Source: DAOUMU01 sp034409055
GTDB lineage: Bacteria; Chloroflexota; Anaerolineae; 4572-78; J111
Reading direction: 5' to 3'
Assembly (NCBI GenBank): GCA_034409055.1
Contig: DAOUMU010000351.1
Span: forward strand, 1-6,804
DNA: 6,804 bases
Position 1 is the stretch's first letter, and every line of letters begins with the position of its first letter. Of the stretch, positions 1 through 5,770 are shown piece by piece. A program made the position numbers and the translations under genes. The notes under the pieces were generated by a model, which searched no databases, had not been told where the DNA came from, and saw only the letters and a list, made by a program, of their open reading frames with translations.

Positions 1-75
1 GCCCCCCGGGGAGGCAGCGGAGCTGCACAGGTCTTCGCACTGGTCCGCTCCGAGCTTGAAAATTGGATCTACTGA
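1..75 (+). CDS. Possible 3' end of a + strand gene (partial, product unknown)
   Basis: Frame 1 from the first base is open for 24 codons and ends at a TGA at 73-75. The predicted tail finishes in FALVRSELENWIY, which reads like an amphipathic C-terminal helix. The case is weak: the other two forward frames are also open through most of this short stretch, and no family can be recognised from 24 residues. If real, the gene would converge with the FHA operon that ends at 143. The sequence to the left of the window is needed to decide. Confidence 0.25.
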   Translation, partial: APRGGSGAAQVFALVRSELENWIY

Positions 76-77
76 GT

Positions 78-114
78 CTGTCCAGAGTAGGACAGGCTAG
101 AAAGTCCGTCCTAC
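78..114. terminator. Two mutually exclusive small hairpins between convergent ends
   Basis: CTGTCC (78-83) can pair with GGACAG (90-95), or GTAGGAC (87-93) with GTCCTAC (108-114). The two stems share bases 90-93, so only one can form at a time. They lie just past the stop codon of the minus-strand FHA gene (143) and of the possible + strand gene (75), where a terminator would be expected. Neither has a clear T-run beside it, so a factor-independent terminator is only a guess. Confidence 0.3.
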
Positions 115-142
115 GTAACTTGATATAACATTGTCAAACTAA

Positions 143-2281
143 TCAACACGAACTCTGAGCACCAGAGGGATCAAGACAAATCTGAACGAATTGACCGTTG
201 ACGTTGAGCTGGAGCACCCGGACGTAATCGTCTGGCTCAACGATGGTGAAGAAAGTAACGCTGCTGGTCGTGCCTGGCTGGGGACCGGTGCCAGCATAGT
301 AGTGGTAACAGGCCTTGACCCGTTTGCCTTTGGCCGTAATGAAGATCGGAACCCAGCCATCGGCCACCGGAATGGTTGAGTTATTGGTCAGGAATAACTC
401 GATATTCAGGCCCTTCATATGGATTTTATCGTCAAAGTCATGGTTATTATAGGCCCGGCAGATATCCCCTCTGGGAGCCCCCCAGGGTTCGTAAATGTGT
501 TTGCCGACGGTCAGGACGTAAGTCCCGCCACCACCAATACCCGGTGTTGGCCCGGCTTGACCGCCTGGAGCAGAGGTGTTGATGGTGATCGACCTTTGGT
601 CACTACCGCCAGAACCGGTGGCCACCAGATTGTAGGTGGTGCTGGCCGCTGGCGGGCAGACCTGGCGAGCGCCCTGATTACCGACGTTCTGATTACCGAT
701 TTCCCCCCCACTCAACTGAACCGTCTGGGCGTTTCTGACCGTCCAGCGCAGGGAGGTACAACTGCCCTGGTTCAGGCTGTATTGGTCGGCAATAAATTTA
801 TCAATGACCGGCGTGCGCGGTTGTTGGGGTACAGGGGTGGCGGTGGGTACAAGGGTAGGCGTGGCCGTGGGCGTGGGCATAGGGGTGGGCGGCACGGTGA
901 TGGTGACGATTTGCTCCAGGCTGGCCCCCTCCAGCGGTTGAACCACCAGTTTGTAGATGTTGTCCGGTTCTGTGGGACAGACTCGCTCTGAGCCGGTGGC
1001 CCCGACTTTATCGCCGGCCAGGCGGACTTCCTGGGCATTTTCCACCCGCCAGCGCAAGGTGGTGCATTGGCCAAAGGTGACACTGGTCTGGTCGGCGGTA
1101 AACTCAATCTCCAGGTCGGGCGGAGGGAGGGGCGTGGGCGGCACGGTCAGGGCGATGGCTTGTTCCTCGGTTTCGCCGTCAAGCGACAGGGCCGTCAACC
1201 GATAGGTTTTGGTCGGTTCCTGGGGACAAACCTTGCGGCTGCTATCAGGGGGGACGCTTTCGCCATCGAGGCGGACCTCCTTGGCATTCTCCACCCGCCA
1301 GCGCAGAGTAGCGCACTGGCCCAACTGGAGAGTGGTTTTATCGACGCTGAAATCTATCATTACCTGGGGTAGGGGGGTGGCGGTCGGTTCCTCAGTCGTG
1401 GTGGCGGTTGGCTCGACGGTCGGGGAGGAGACAACCGTATCGGTTTGCTCGGCGGCGGGTTGGACTGATTGCCACACCACCCAGGCGGCTGCTGCCAGGG
1501 CAATAATGACCACCAGGGCCACGACGGCCATAAGCCAGCCCAGTCCTGCCCCACGGGTGGGAGGTACAACCACGACGGGGGGGGCGGTGGCCGGAACCGG
1601 GACGGCCAGGCCCGGCCCCTTCACCCCCAGCACGACCGAAGAGCCTATTTGTAGCGTGTCTCCGGCCTTGAGGGGGGTGGCGTTGGTAATGCGCTGGCCG
1701 TTGACGAAGGTGCCGTTGGCAGAGCCCAGGTCCTGCACAAAGACTCCGTTTGACTGCACGGTCAGACGGGCGTGCTGCTTGGAGATGGTCGGTTCGGCGA
1801 TATGAATTTCATTGCCGGGCGCGCGGCCAATCGTCTGCGTGCCATCGACCAGGGGAAAGGTCTGGCCCGGTTGCGGACCCTGCTGGACAACCAGGCTGAA
1901 GGCAGAGACGACGGCCGGACTGTCTGCCCCCGGCCCTGGGATGTAGGTTGCTCCCAGGTCGCTTACTGCCTCTGGGGCACCGGGTTGGCTCACGCTTAGT
2001 TTGATGGTGGTGCCGATTTGCAACGTATCTCCCGCCCTAAGGGGGGTGAGGCCGGTAATGCGCCGGCCGTTGACAAAGGTGCCGTTGGCAGAGTCCAGGT
2101 CTTGAATAAAGACACCGTCGGATTGCACCGTGATGCGGGCGTGCTGCCTGGAGATAGTGGGGTCGGCAATATGAATCTGATTGGCCGAGGTACGGCCAAT
2201 CGTCTGGGAGGCACTGATCAGCTTGAATGTTTGACCAGCCTGGGAACCGTTTTGGATGATTAAGGTCAGTTGCTGGCTCAT
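143..2281 (-). CDS. Membrane protein with two FHA domains, three Ig-like repeats and a four-Cys C-terminal domain
   Basis: 712 aa. Residues ~6-97 and ~128-220 are two FHA (phosphothreonine-peptide-binding) domains. Each keeps the family motifs: IGR (28-30; 151-153), SxxH (S44-H47 as SRQH; S167-H170 as SKQH) and SANGTFVNG (64-72; 187-195). A hydrophobic helix at ~246-271 should cross the membrane, leaving the FHA domains in the cytoplasm. Outside comes a Thr/Pro linker (~285-306), then three Ig-like beta repeats (~307-380, 389-463, 492-567), each with a Trp in LRWxV and one Cys pair (C323/C352, C406/C435, C508/C542). Last is a domain (~587-712) shared with the upstream neighbour, with C608, C658, C702 and C712. 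The start at 2281 has an AAGGA ribosome site 9 nt upstream, overlapping the stop of the upstream gene, so the two are probably translated together. The role is inferred: an envelope receptor or scaffold linked to Ser/Thr-kinase signalling. It has no catalytic domain, and its specific function is unknown. Confidence 0.9.
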   Translation of the reverse strand: MSQQLTLIIQNGSQAGQTFKLISASQTIGRTSANQIHIADPTISRQHARITVQSDGVFIQDLDSANGTFVNGRRITGLTPLRAGDTLQIGTTIKLSVSQPGAPEAVSDLGATYIPGPGADSPAVVSAFSLVVQQGPQPGQTFPLVDGTQTIGRAPGNEIHIAEPTISKQHARLTVQSNGVFVQDLGSANGTFVNGQRITNATPLKAGDTLQIGSSVVLGVKGPGLAVPVPATAPPVVVVPPTRGAGLGWLMAVVALVVIIALAAAAWVVWQSVQPAAEQTDTVVSSPTVEPTATTTEEPTATPLPQVMIDFSVDKTTLQLGQCATLRWRVENAKEVRLDGESVPPDSSRKVCPQEPTKTYRLTALSLDGETEEQAIALTVPPTPLPPPDLEIEFTADQTSVTFGQCTTLRWRVENAQEVRLAGDKVGATGSERVCPTEPDNIYKLVVQPLEGASLEQIVTITVPPTPMPTPTATPTLVPTATPVPQQPRTPVIDKFIADQYSLNQGSCTSLRWTVRNAQTVQLSGGEIGNQNVGNQGARQVCPPAASTTYNLVATGSGGSDQRSITINTSAPGGQAGPTPGIGGGGTYVLTVGKHIYEPWGAPRGDICRAYNNHDFDDKIHMKGLNIELFLTNNSTIPVADGWVPIFITAKGKRVKACYHYYAGTGPQPGTTSSVTFFTIVEPDDYVRVLQLNVNGQFVQICLDPSGAQSSC
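581..1363 (-). repeat. Three tandem Ig-like repeat units within the gene
   Basis: Units lie at 1142-1363, 893-1117 and 581-808. At protein level they share the order: FSxD/FTAD/FIAD, GQC (GSC in the third), LRWxVxNAxxVxLxG, then a Cys-Pro and a TxxTYxL-like strand. The first two share the run LRWRVENA and are closest to each other. The third is more diverged, with its cysteines 34 rather than 29 residues apart. Thr/Pro-rich linkers separate the units, the longest between units two and three. Confidence 0.75.
1622..2266 (-). repeat. Tandem duplication of the FHA coding unit
   Basis: The two FHA domains of the 712-residue protein are encoded by two similar DNA units, at 1991-2266 and 1622-1900. 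Near-identical runs are visible around the SANGTFVNG codons: the + strand reads AAGGTGCCGTTGGCAGAG in both, followed by T or C and then CCAGGTC. The second unit differs mostly at third positions and at one FHA motif residue (SRQH versus SKQH). This suggests duplication within the gene that is recent on the scale of FHA divergence. Confidence 0.75.
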
Positions 2282-2290
2282 AGCGTTCTT

Positions 2291-2295
2291 TCCTT
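2291..2295 (-). promoter_or_regulatory. Shine-Dalgarno of the downstream FHA gene, overlapping the upstream stop codon
   Basis: The minus strand reads TAAGGAAAGAACGCT then ATG. TAA is the stop of the 747-residue protein and AAGGA, which shares its last two bases, is the ribosome site for the 712-residue protein, 9 nt before its ATG. The layout is typical of translational coupling and supports both the chosen start and the operon. Confidence 0.7.
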
Positions 2296-4537
2296 ACCGG
2301 CAATACCCACCGTTGCCATCAAGACAAATCTGGAGGGTATAGCCATTGACTGTTAGTTGAACGGTTTGTACGTAGTCACCCTTGGGCACGAGGCTGAAAA
2401 AGGTCACATACCCCGTCTCCCCCGGCGCTACGCCGGTTCCTTGCCCTCCTCCGTAACTGTGATAACAAACTTGAACCCGCTGTCCCCTGGCCGTAATGAA
2501 GATGGGCAGCCAACCATCCGCCACAAAGGTATTTGAGTCGTTGGTCAGGCTTAACTCAAGATTAAAGCCTCGAAAATTAGGATTGGTATCGTCCCAATTA
2601 CCCGTGTTATAGGTTTGACAGAGATCCCCTCTGGCTGCTCCCCAGGGTTCTTCATATTTGTGTTGCCTACCAAGGGCCAGGGTGTAGCCCCCACTGGTAC
2701 TTGGCCCGGAGATAACCTGGCCGCCACCCGGCACCGTCGTCCCCGCCAGCGAGGCGGGGGTGGGGGTAGGCGCGGCAACACCGGCCTGGCTATTCAGATC
2801 GTCGATGTAAATGGTGCCCCGCCCGCTGTAGTCGTCGTTGCCATCGTCCAGCACCAGGGCCTGAAAACTGATAGGATAGTCGATCACCCCATTGTCTGGG
2901 CCGCTAATGTGCCCGCTGGGCCAGGGTTGGCTGGGATCGATATAGGCGGCCATCTCTTGCCAGCCGGTATGTTTAACCTGGCCAAAACTCATGCCCCAGG
3001 TTTGGCCCTGGGCGTCTTTTAGCCACATGTTGAGAAAATGGCCGGAACCATCGCCATACACCCAGGCCGAGATCGCGTTCGGCTGTCCGGCTAAGGCCCG
3101 GCTTTGCAGGAAGACCACGTAGTCATTATTGGCGGTGGGGAAGTTGTAACTCAACTGTCCGGCGTAGCGGCCGCTATGAGCCTGGGCCGAAGAACGGGTG
3201 AATTCACCGTAGGGTTGGTCCCCTCGCTTCCAGGTGCTCTGGCTCTCAAAATCCTGGAAGACCCCCAGGGGGGCCGGGCTGGTAGAGACTTGAGATTGTT
3301 GCGCTTTGGTCGGCTGGGGTGTCGGCGTCGGTGTGGGAGTAGACTCAGGGGTAGCCGTGGGGACCGGCGTGGGGGTAGCGGCAGCAATAGGTTCGGGGAC
3401 CACGATCTCGCAAAAACCTTCGCCGGCCGGACCGGGGCCGAAAACATCCACCTGGCCGTCAGCCGGGGCCACATCCAGGCCGTTGGAAATCTGGCGGCTG
3501 GTGTACCACTGAATTCTGAGATAATGTTTGCCGGCCGGCAGGAGGCCCAGGTTATGCCACCAGTGCAGCGAGGGGCCTACCCGATAATAGTTGAAGGTGC
3601 TGATGGGCCGGCCATCCAGGGTGATGTCGTAATGGACCGAGGCCAGCCATTCGGCCAGGTAGTCAGTTTCCCCATCCGCCTCGGCCAGAGGCCGTTCCCA
3701 CTGGATGAACACCGGTTCGTCGGCGGTCACCTCGATTTCTGTTTGGCAGAAGGGGTCAACCTGGTTGGTGGCGTTCGGCGGCGCTGCCAGTTCCTGGGCG
3801 ACGGCAGCCGGCACACCGGGGACTTTGATCGGCTCAGGGGTGGCCGTTGGCTCAGGAGAGGGGGTGGAGGTGGGCGGTTCGGGCGTGTTGGTCGGGGTTG
3901 GGGTGGGGGGCAGGGCAATTTCAGTTGGGGGTGGAGGGGGTGGGGTGGTGGCATAGTACAGGTAGCCCAACCCTGCGCCGATAATCAGGATGGTAACTAA
4001 CACGGCGACTACCATCCACAGCCAGGCGGCCAGGTTTCGTTGCCCCGACTGGACTGAGACGACGGGTGTCGTGGAGACCACTGTTTGGACCGCCCGGCCC
4101 GACGGGGGAGGCCGTACTGCCGTAGCCTCCGGAACCACGGTCCGGTCTGTATCGCCCCTGGCCGAACCGGCCGGGGGGACGAGGGTTTTGTCTTCGTCCG
4201 GGCGGCCGCCTGCCCCGGCCGGACCAACTTCCACTTTGAGGGTAATGACTGTGCCCAGGCGAATAGTGTCACCAGGGCGCAACGGGGCCGAGCCGGTGAC
4301 TTTGGCTTCATTGACAAAGGTGCCGTTGGTTGAGCCTAAATCGTCAACCACAAAGCCGTGCGGGGTGGCTCTGACCCTGGCATGCAGCCGCGATAGGGAG
4401 AAGTGGGAGATGACAACGTCATTGCTGGCTCCACGGCCAATGGTTAGCGGGCGATCCTTAACCGCAAACGCCTGGCCCTGGTTAGGACCACTCTGCACCA
4501 CAATCTTGAGCAGGGGTAATTGTTGGTGATCATTCAT
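2294..4537 (-). CDS. FHA-domain membrane protein with a jelly-roll-like domain and a four-Cys C-terminal domain
   Basis: 747 aa. An FHA domain at ~8-100 keeps IGR (33-35), SRLH (49-52) and STNGTFVN (69-76). A charged and Pro-rich cytoplasmic linker follows, then one membrane helix (~170-196), a Pro-run and Thr/Pro linker (~198-238), a beta-rich domain (~239-382, C264 and C376, with a WWHNLGLLPAG motif), a second Thr/Pro linker, and a domain at ~424-585. This last looks like a carbohydrate-binding-type jelly roll: it opens with DFES, has AWVYGDGSGHFLNMWLKD in the middle and ends GTIYIDDL. The C-terminal ~617-747 matches the end of the neighbour, with C640, C691, C738 and C746. The start at 4537 is set by AGGAG (4547-4551) 9 nt upstream and the promoter at 4571-4598. 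It is the first gene of the operon. The likely job, by inference, is binding phosphoproteins inside the cell and glycan or protein outside. Carbohydrate binding is judged only from fold-like motifs. Confidence 0.9.
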   Translation of the reverse strand: MNDHQQLPLLKIVVQSGPNQGQAFAVKDRPLTIGRGASNDVVISHFSLSRLHARVRATPHGFVVDDLGSTNGTFVNEAKVTGSAPLRPGDTIRLGTVITLKVEVGPAGAGGRPDEDKTLVPPAGSARGDTDRTVVPEATAVRPPPSGRAVQTVVSTTPVVSVQSGQRNLAAWLWMVVAVLVTILIIGAGLGYLYYATTPPPPPPTEIALPPTPTPTNTPEPPTSTPSPEPTATPEPIKVPGVPAAVAQELAAPPNATNQVDPFCQTEIEVTADEPVFIQWERPLAEADGETDYLAEWLASVHYDITLDGRPISTFNYYRVGPSLHWWHNLGLLPAGKHYLRIQWYTSRQISNGLDVAPADGQVDVFGPGPAGEGFCEIVVPEPIAAATPTPVPTATPESTPTPTPTPQPTKAQQSQVSTSPAPLGVFQDFESQSTWKRGDQPYGEFTRSSAQAHSGRYAGQLSYNFPTANNDYVVFLQSRALAGQPNAISAWVYGDGSGHFLNMWLKDAQGQTWGMSFGQVKHTGWQEMAAYIDPSQPWPSGHISGPDNGVIDYPISFQALVLDDGNDDYSGRGTIYIDDLNSQAGVAAPTPTPASLAGTTVPGGGQVISGPSTSGGYTLALGRQHKYEEPWGAARGDLCQTYNTGNWDDTNPNFRGFNLELSLTNDSNTFVADGWLPIFITARGQRVQVCYHSYGGGQGTGVAPGETGYVTFFSLVPKGDYVQTVQLTVNGYTLQICLDGNGGYCR
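3894..3948 (+). other. G-rich tract with quadruplex potential on the template strand
   Basis: The + strand has G4-T2-G4-T-G6-CA-G3 at 3894-3915, then G5, G5, G4 and G2 runs at 3927-3948. This is the template strand for the FHA gene, where the sense strand codes for the Pro-run and Thr/Pro linker just outside the membrane helix. Four runs of three or more G with loops of 1-2 nt meet the usual quadruplex pattern. The tract may be only a by-product of proline and threonine codons. Confidence 0.45.
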
Positions 4538-4570
4538 CGGCCATCTCTCCTGAAAGAGTTCTTAACCTTC

Positions 4571-4598
4571 ATTATAAGAAATTTGGGGGCATTTGCAA
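4571..4598 (-). promoter_or_regulatory. Sigma-70-like promoter of the FHA operon
   Basis: On the minus strand, TTGCAA (4593-4598, four of six consensus bases) is followed after 16 bp by a perfect TATAAT (4571-4576). Transcription would start near 4564, leaving a leader of about 27 nt that contains the AGGAG ribosome site at 4547-4551. TTCTTAA occurs on both sides of the promoter (4559-4565 and 4602-4608). Confidence 0.7.
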
Positions 4599-4636
4599 TA
4601 CTTCTTAAGGGGATTTTCACGGTAACCTGGACAAGT

Positions 4637-4660
4637 CCTTACCAGGCCAGGCCCTTACCA
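4637..4660. repeat. Direct repeat CCTTACCA upstream of the FHA promoter
   Basis: CCTTACCA occurs at 4637-4644 and 4653-4660, with starts 16 bp apart, about 1.5 helical turns. The copies lie some 73-96 bp upstream of the predicted start of the FHA operon transcript, a position where an activator could bind. No known regulator site is recognised. Confidence 0.35.
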
Positions 4661-4680
4661 AGAGGGGACCAGGGAGTTAA

Positions 4681-4722
4681 GGAATAGGGAGTAAGGGTGA
4701 TATATTGCCTACTCCCTACTCC
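4681..4722. repeat. Imperfect inverted repeat of GGGAGTA motifs
   Basis: The left arm TAGGGAGTAAGG (4685-4696) pairs with CCTACTCCCTA (4708-4718) with one bulged A. After one mismatch, GGA (4681-4683) pairs with TCC (4720-4722). AGGGAGT also occurs a little upstream, around 4671, so the arm is itself part of a degenerate tandem repeat. There is no T-run next to it. Confidence 0.5.
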
Positions 4723-4749
4723 CCAGGTAGTTCCAGAAAAATACCTGTG

Positions 4750-4778
4750 CCCGCCTGTGCCCTGTGGGTACAGGCGGG
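4750..4778 (-). terminator. Strong GC hairpin, possible terminator of the Nudix gene
   Basis: CCCGCCTGT (4750-4758) pairs with ACAGGCGGG (4770-4778), and CCC/GGG continue inside a G-T pair, giving a 13-pair stem with a 3-nt TGT loop. Read on the minus strand, downstream of the Nudix stop at 4907, the stem is followed a few bases later by TATTTTT (4737-4743). The T-run is displaced by about 6 nt, so termination is plausible but not textbook. Confidence 0.45.
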
Positions 4779-4794
4779 TAATGCTCCCAAAATC

Positions 4795-4905
4795 GTGTTG
4801 CGTGTTGCGTGCTGCGTGTTAAACCTGTGCCCGTTTTTTGGATACCTGTGCCCGCTTTTTGGGTATTTGGCCGAAAACCCTCTCGCAACACGTAACACGT
4901 AACAC
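4795..4905. repeat. 22-bp inverted repeat of GTGTTGC heptamers enclosing the 21-bp repeats
   Basis: The left arm (4795-4816) is a heptamer array of GTGTTGC type. The right arm (4884-4905) is its reverse complement at 19 of 22 positions, and all three differences would form G-U pairs in one strand. The arms enclose 67 bp that hold the 21-bp tandem repeats. The right arm ends just before the Nudix stop codon. A related direct copy lies upstream of the Nudix gene at 5529-5551. Confidence 0.6.
4823..4864. repeat. Tandem 21-bp repeat, with a third core copy at 4743
   Basis: Two adjacent 21-bp units (4823-4843 and 4844-4864) both begin ACCTGTGCCCG, continue into a T-run plus GG, and differ at two positions. 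The same 11-bp core appears again at 4743-4753, where it forms part of the left arm of the strong hairpin. No gene or known element explains them. Confidence 0.6.
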
Positions 4906-4906
4906 A

Positions 4907-5437
4907 TTAAGGATTAAAGAAATACAACAGTAAAGCGGTCAGTGAAAAGCCATCTTTGATCAGTTTATGGCTAATCATGCCCTGGACCTCCTGTTTTGAA
5001 GCCCACTTAAATTCTTTGACTTCGTTTCTATCAAAATCGCCGGTTTTGGCTGCGGCTTGACAACGGACCACATGAAACACCTTGTTTGAGATGCCATTCA
5101 TAGGGCAATAGGTGTAAATCAATTGGTGATGAGTGGTTTCATAACCCGACTCTTCATATACTTCTCGCCGGGCCGTCTCCAAGATCGACTCCCCTTTTTC
5201 CAACCCCCCGGCCGGAATTTCCCATTCAATCGTATCGGTGGTGTAGCGATAGGCGTGAATTAAGAGAAGCTGGCCTTGAGCGTTTTCCACCAGCACGGCC
5301 ACGCCTTCTTTTTCAAAATCTAAGATATGGTGTTGTTCAATAATCCGGCCCCCCGGAAATTGAACCTTATCGACGTACAGGTTCACCCAGGGATTTTCGT
5401 ATATAACGGTTCGTGATAATCTTTTTGGTCTCATCAT
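4907..5437 (-). CDS. Nudix hydrolase, ADP-ribose pyrophosphatase type
   Basis: 176 aa from the chosen start. The Nudix box is complete at residues 77-99 (G77, E83, then REVYEESGY), giving the Mg-binding REUxEExGU signature. The N-terminal strand region with ENPWVNLYVDKVQFPGG and the EWEIPAGG lead-in are typical of the NudF/ADP-ribose pyrophosphatase group, which splits ADP-ribose or similar nucleoside diphosphate sugars into AMP plus a phosphosugar. The exact substrate cannot be read from the sequence. The frame is open back to 5593, but that 52-residue extension would translate repeat DNA. The ATG pair at 5437/5434 sits at the family's usual N-terminus and 6 nt after a good -10 box, so it is preferred. 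The protein is cytoplasmic. It appears to be transcribed alone, with a possible terminator at 4750-4778. Confidence 0.9.
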   Translation of the reverse strand: MMRPKRLSRTVIYENPWVNLYVDKVQFPGGRIIEQHHILDFEKEGVAVLVENAQGQLLLIHAYRYTTDTIEWEIPAGGLEKGESILETARREVYEESGYETTHHQLIYTYCPMNGISNKVFHVVRCQAAAKTGDFDRNEVKEFKWASKQEVQGMISHKLIKDGFSLTALLLYFFNP

Positions 5438-5443
5438 TGATCC

Positions 5444-5472
5444 AGTATAACACAACAACAAACCGGTGACCA
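5444..5472 (-). promoter_or_regulatory. Extended -10 promoter of the Nudix gene, probably leaderless
   Basis: On the minus strand, TGGTCA (5467-5472) is followed by 17 bp and TATACT (5444-5449), with TGT directly before the -10 as in extended -10 promoters. Only six bases separate the -10 from the ATG at 5437, so transcription should start at or within a base or two of the A of the start codon. No Shine-Dalgarno sequence is present, which fits a leaderless mRNA. Confidence 0.6.
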
Positions 5473-5528
5473 GAACAACCTTGCCCGACACAATGCCGGA
5501 CCCTCCCAAAAACGACGCCGACAGAAGA

Positions 5529-5606
5529 CGTGTTGCATATTGCGTGTTGCGTAAGATAACCTTCCCCCTCCCCTGCCCCCTGCCACCCTGCAACTCTGCA
5601 ACCTAC
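5529..5606. repeat. Degenerate short tandem repeats upstream of the Nudix gene
   Basis: GTGTTGC-type units (5529-5551, with TGCATATTGCGTGTTGCG) are followed by a C-rich stretch of CCCTGCC and CTGCAAC units up to about 5606. The first part matches the heptamer array at 4795-4816 in the same orientation. The long open frame that runs through here on the minus strand is a by-product of the repeats. Confidence 0.5.
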
Positions 5607-5660
5607 CAATTGAATTACTAATTGCTATAGTTTCTCAGAAAAAGATTTTGGATCCAGGGT

Positions 5661-5719
5661 CGGAGTCGAGGCTTCAGCCGGTCAGAGTCGGGCCAAAACC
5701 GGCTAAAGCCTCGACTACG
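5661..5719. repeat. Long REP-like palindrome
   Basis: An 18-nt arm (5665-5682, GTCGAGGCTTCAGCCGGT) pairs with 5698-5715 (ACCGGCTAAAGCCTCGAC) with one mismatch and a 15-nt loop. The A-T pair 5664/5716 extends it, and CG/CG pair further out after one mismatch. It sits between two divergent promoters and has no T-run on either side, so it looks more like a dispersed palindromic element than a terminator. Confidence 0.6.
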
Positions 5720-5770
5720 CTCAAAAACACACAGTGCTGTGCATTGTCTGAATGTCTATAATTGACTAAA

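Noticed and set aside
419..991. 190-residue open frame on the + strand inside the 712-residue gene
   Set aside because: It is the antisense of well-supported Ig-like and C-terminal domain codons and has no family features.
1209..1805. 198-residue open frame on the + strand inside the 712-residue gene
   Set aside because: It is antisense to the FHA, membrane-helix and linker codons, with a biased Thr/Ala/Gly composition and no motifs.
3104..4000. 298-residue open frame on the + strand, opposite the 747-residue FHA gene
   Set aside because: Its Gly/Val-rich, low-complexity product mirrors the Thr/Pro linker codons of the clear minus-strand gene, and it has no recognisable domain.
4530..4544. 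Four-codon ATG frame on the minus strand overlapping the start of the 747-residue gene
   Set aside because: It is most likely chance; the AGGAG site is better spaced for the main ATG.
4709..4907. Small open frames across the repeats left of the Nudix gene
   Set aside because: They simply translate the 21-bp and heptamer repeats and have no ribosome sites or family likeness.
5438..5593. 52-residue N-terminal extension of the Nudix gene
   Set aside because: It would translate the tandem repeats and the promoter itself; the Nudix family starts at the downstream ATG pair.
5730..5741. CACAG-TG-CTGTG palindrome upstream of the toxin promoter
   Set aside because: It is a short 12-bp palindrome away from the promoter boxes, with a loop too small for a hairpin; nothing supports a function.
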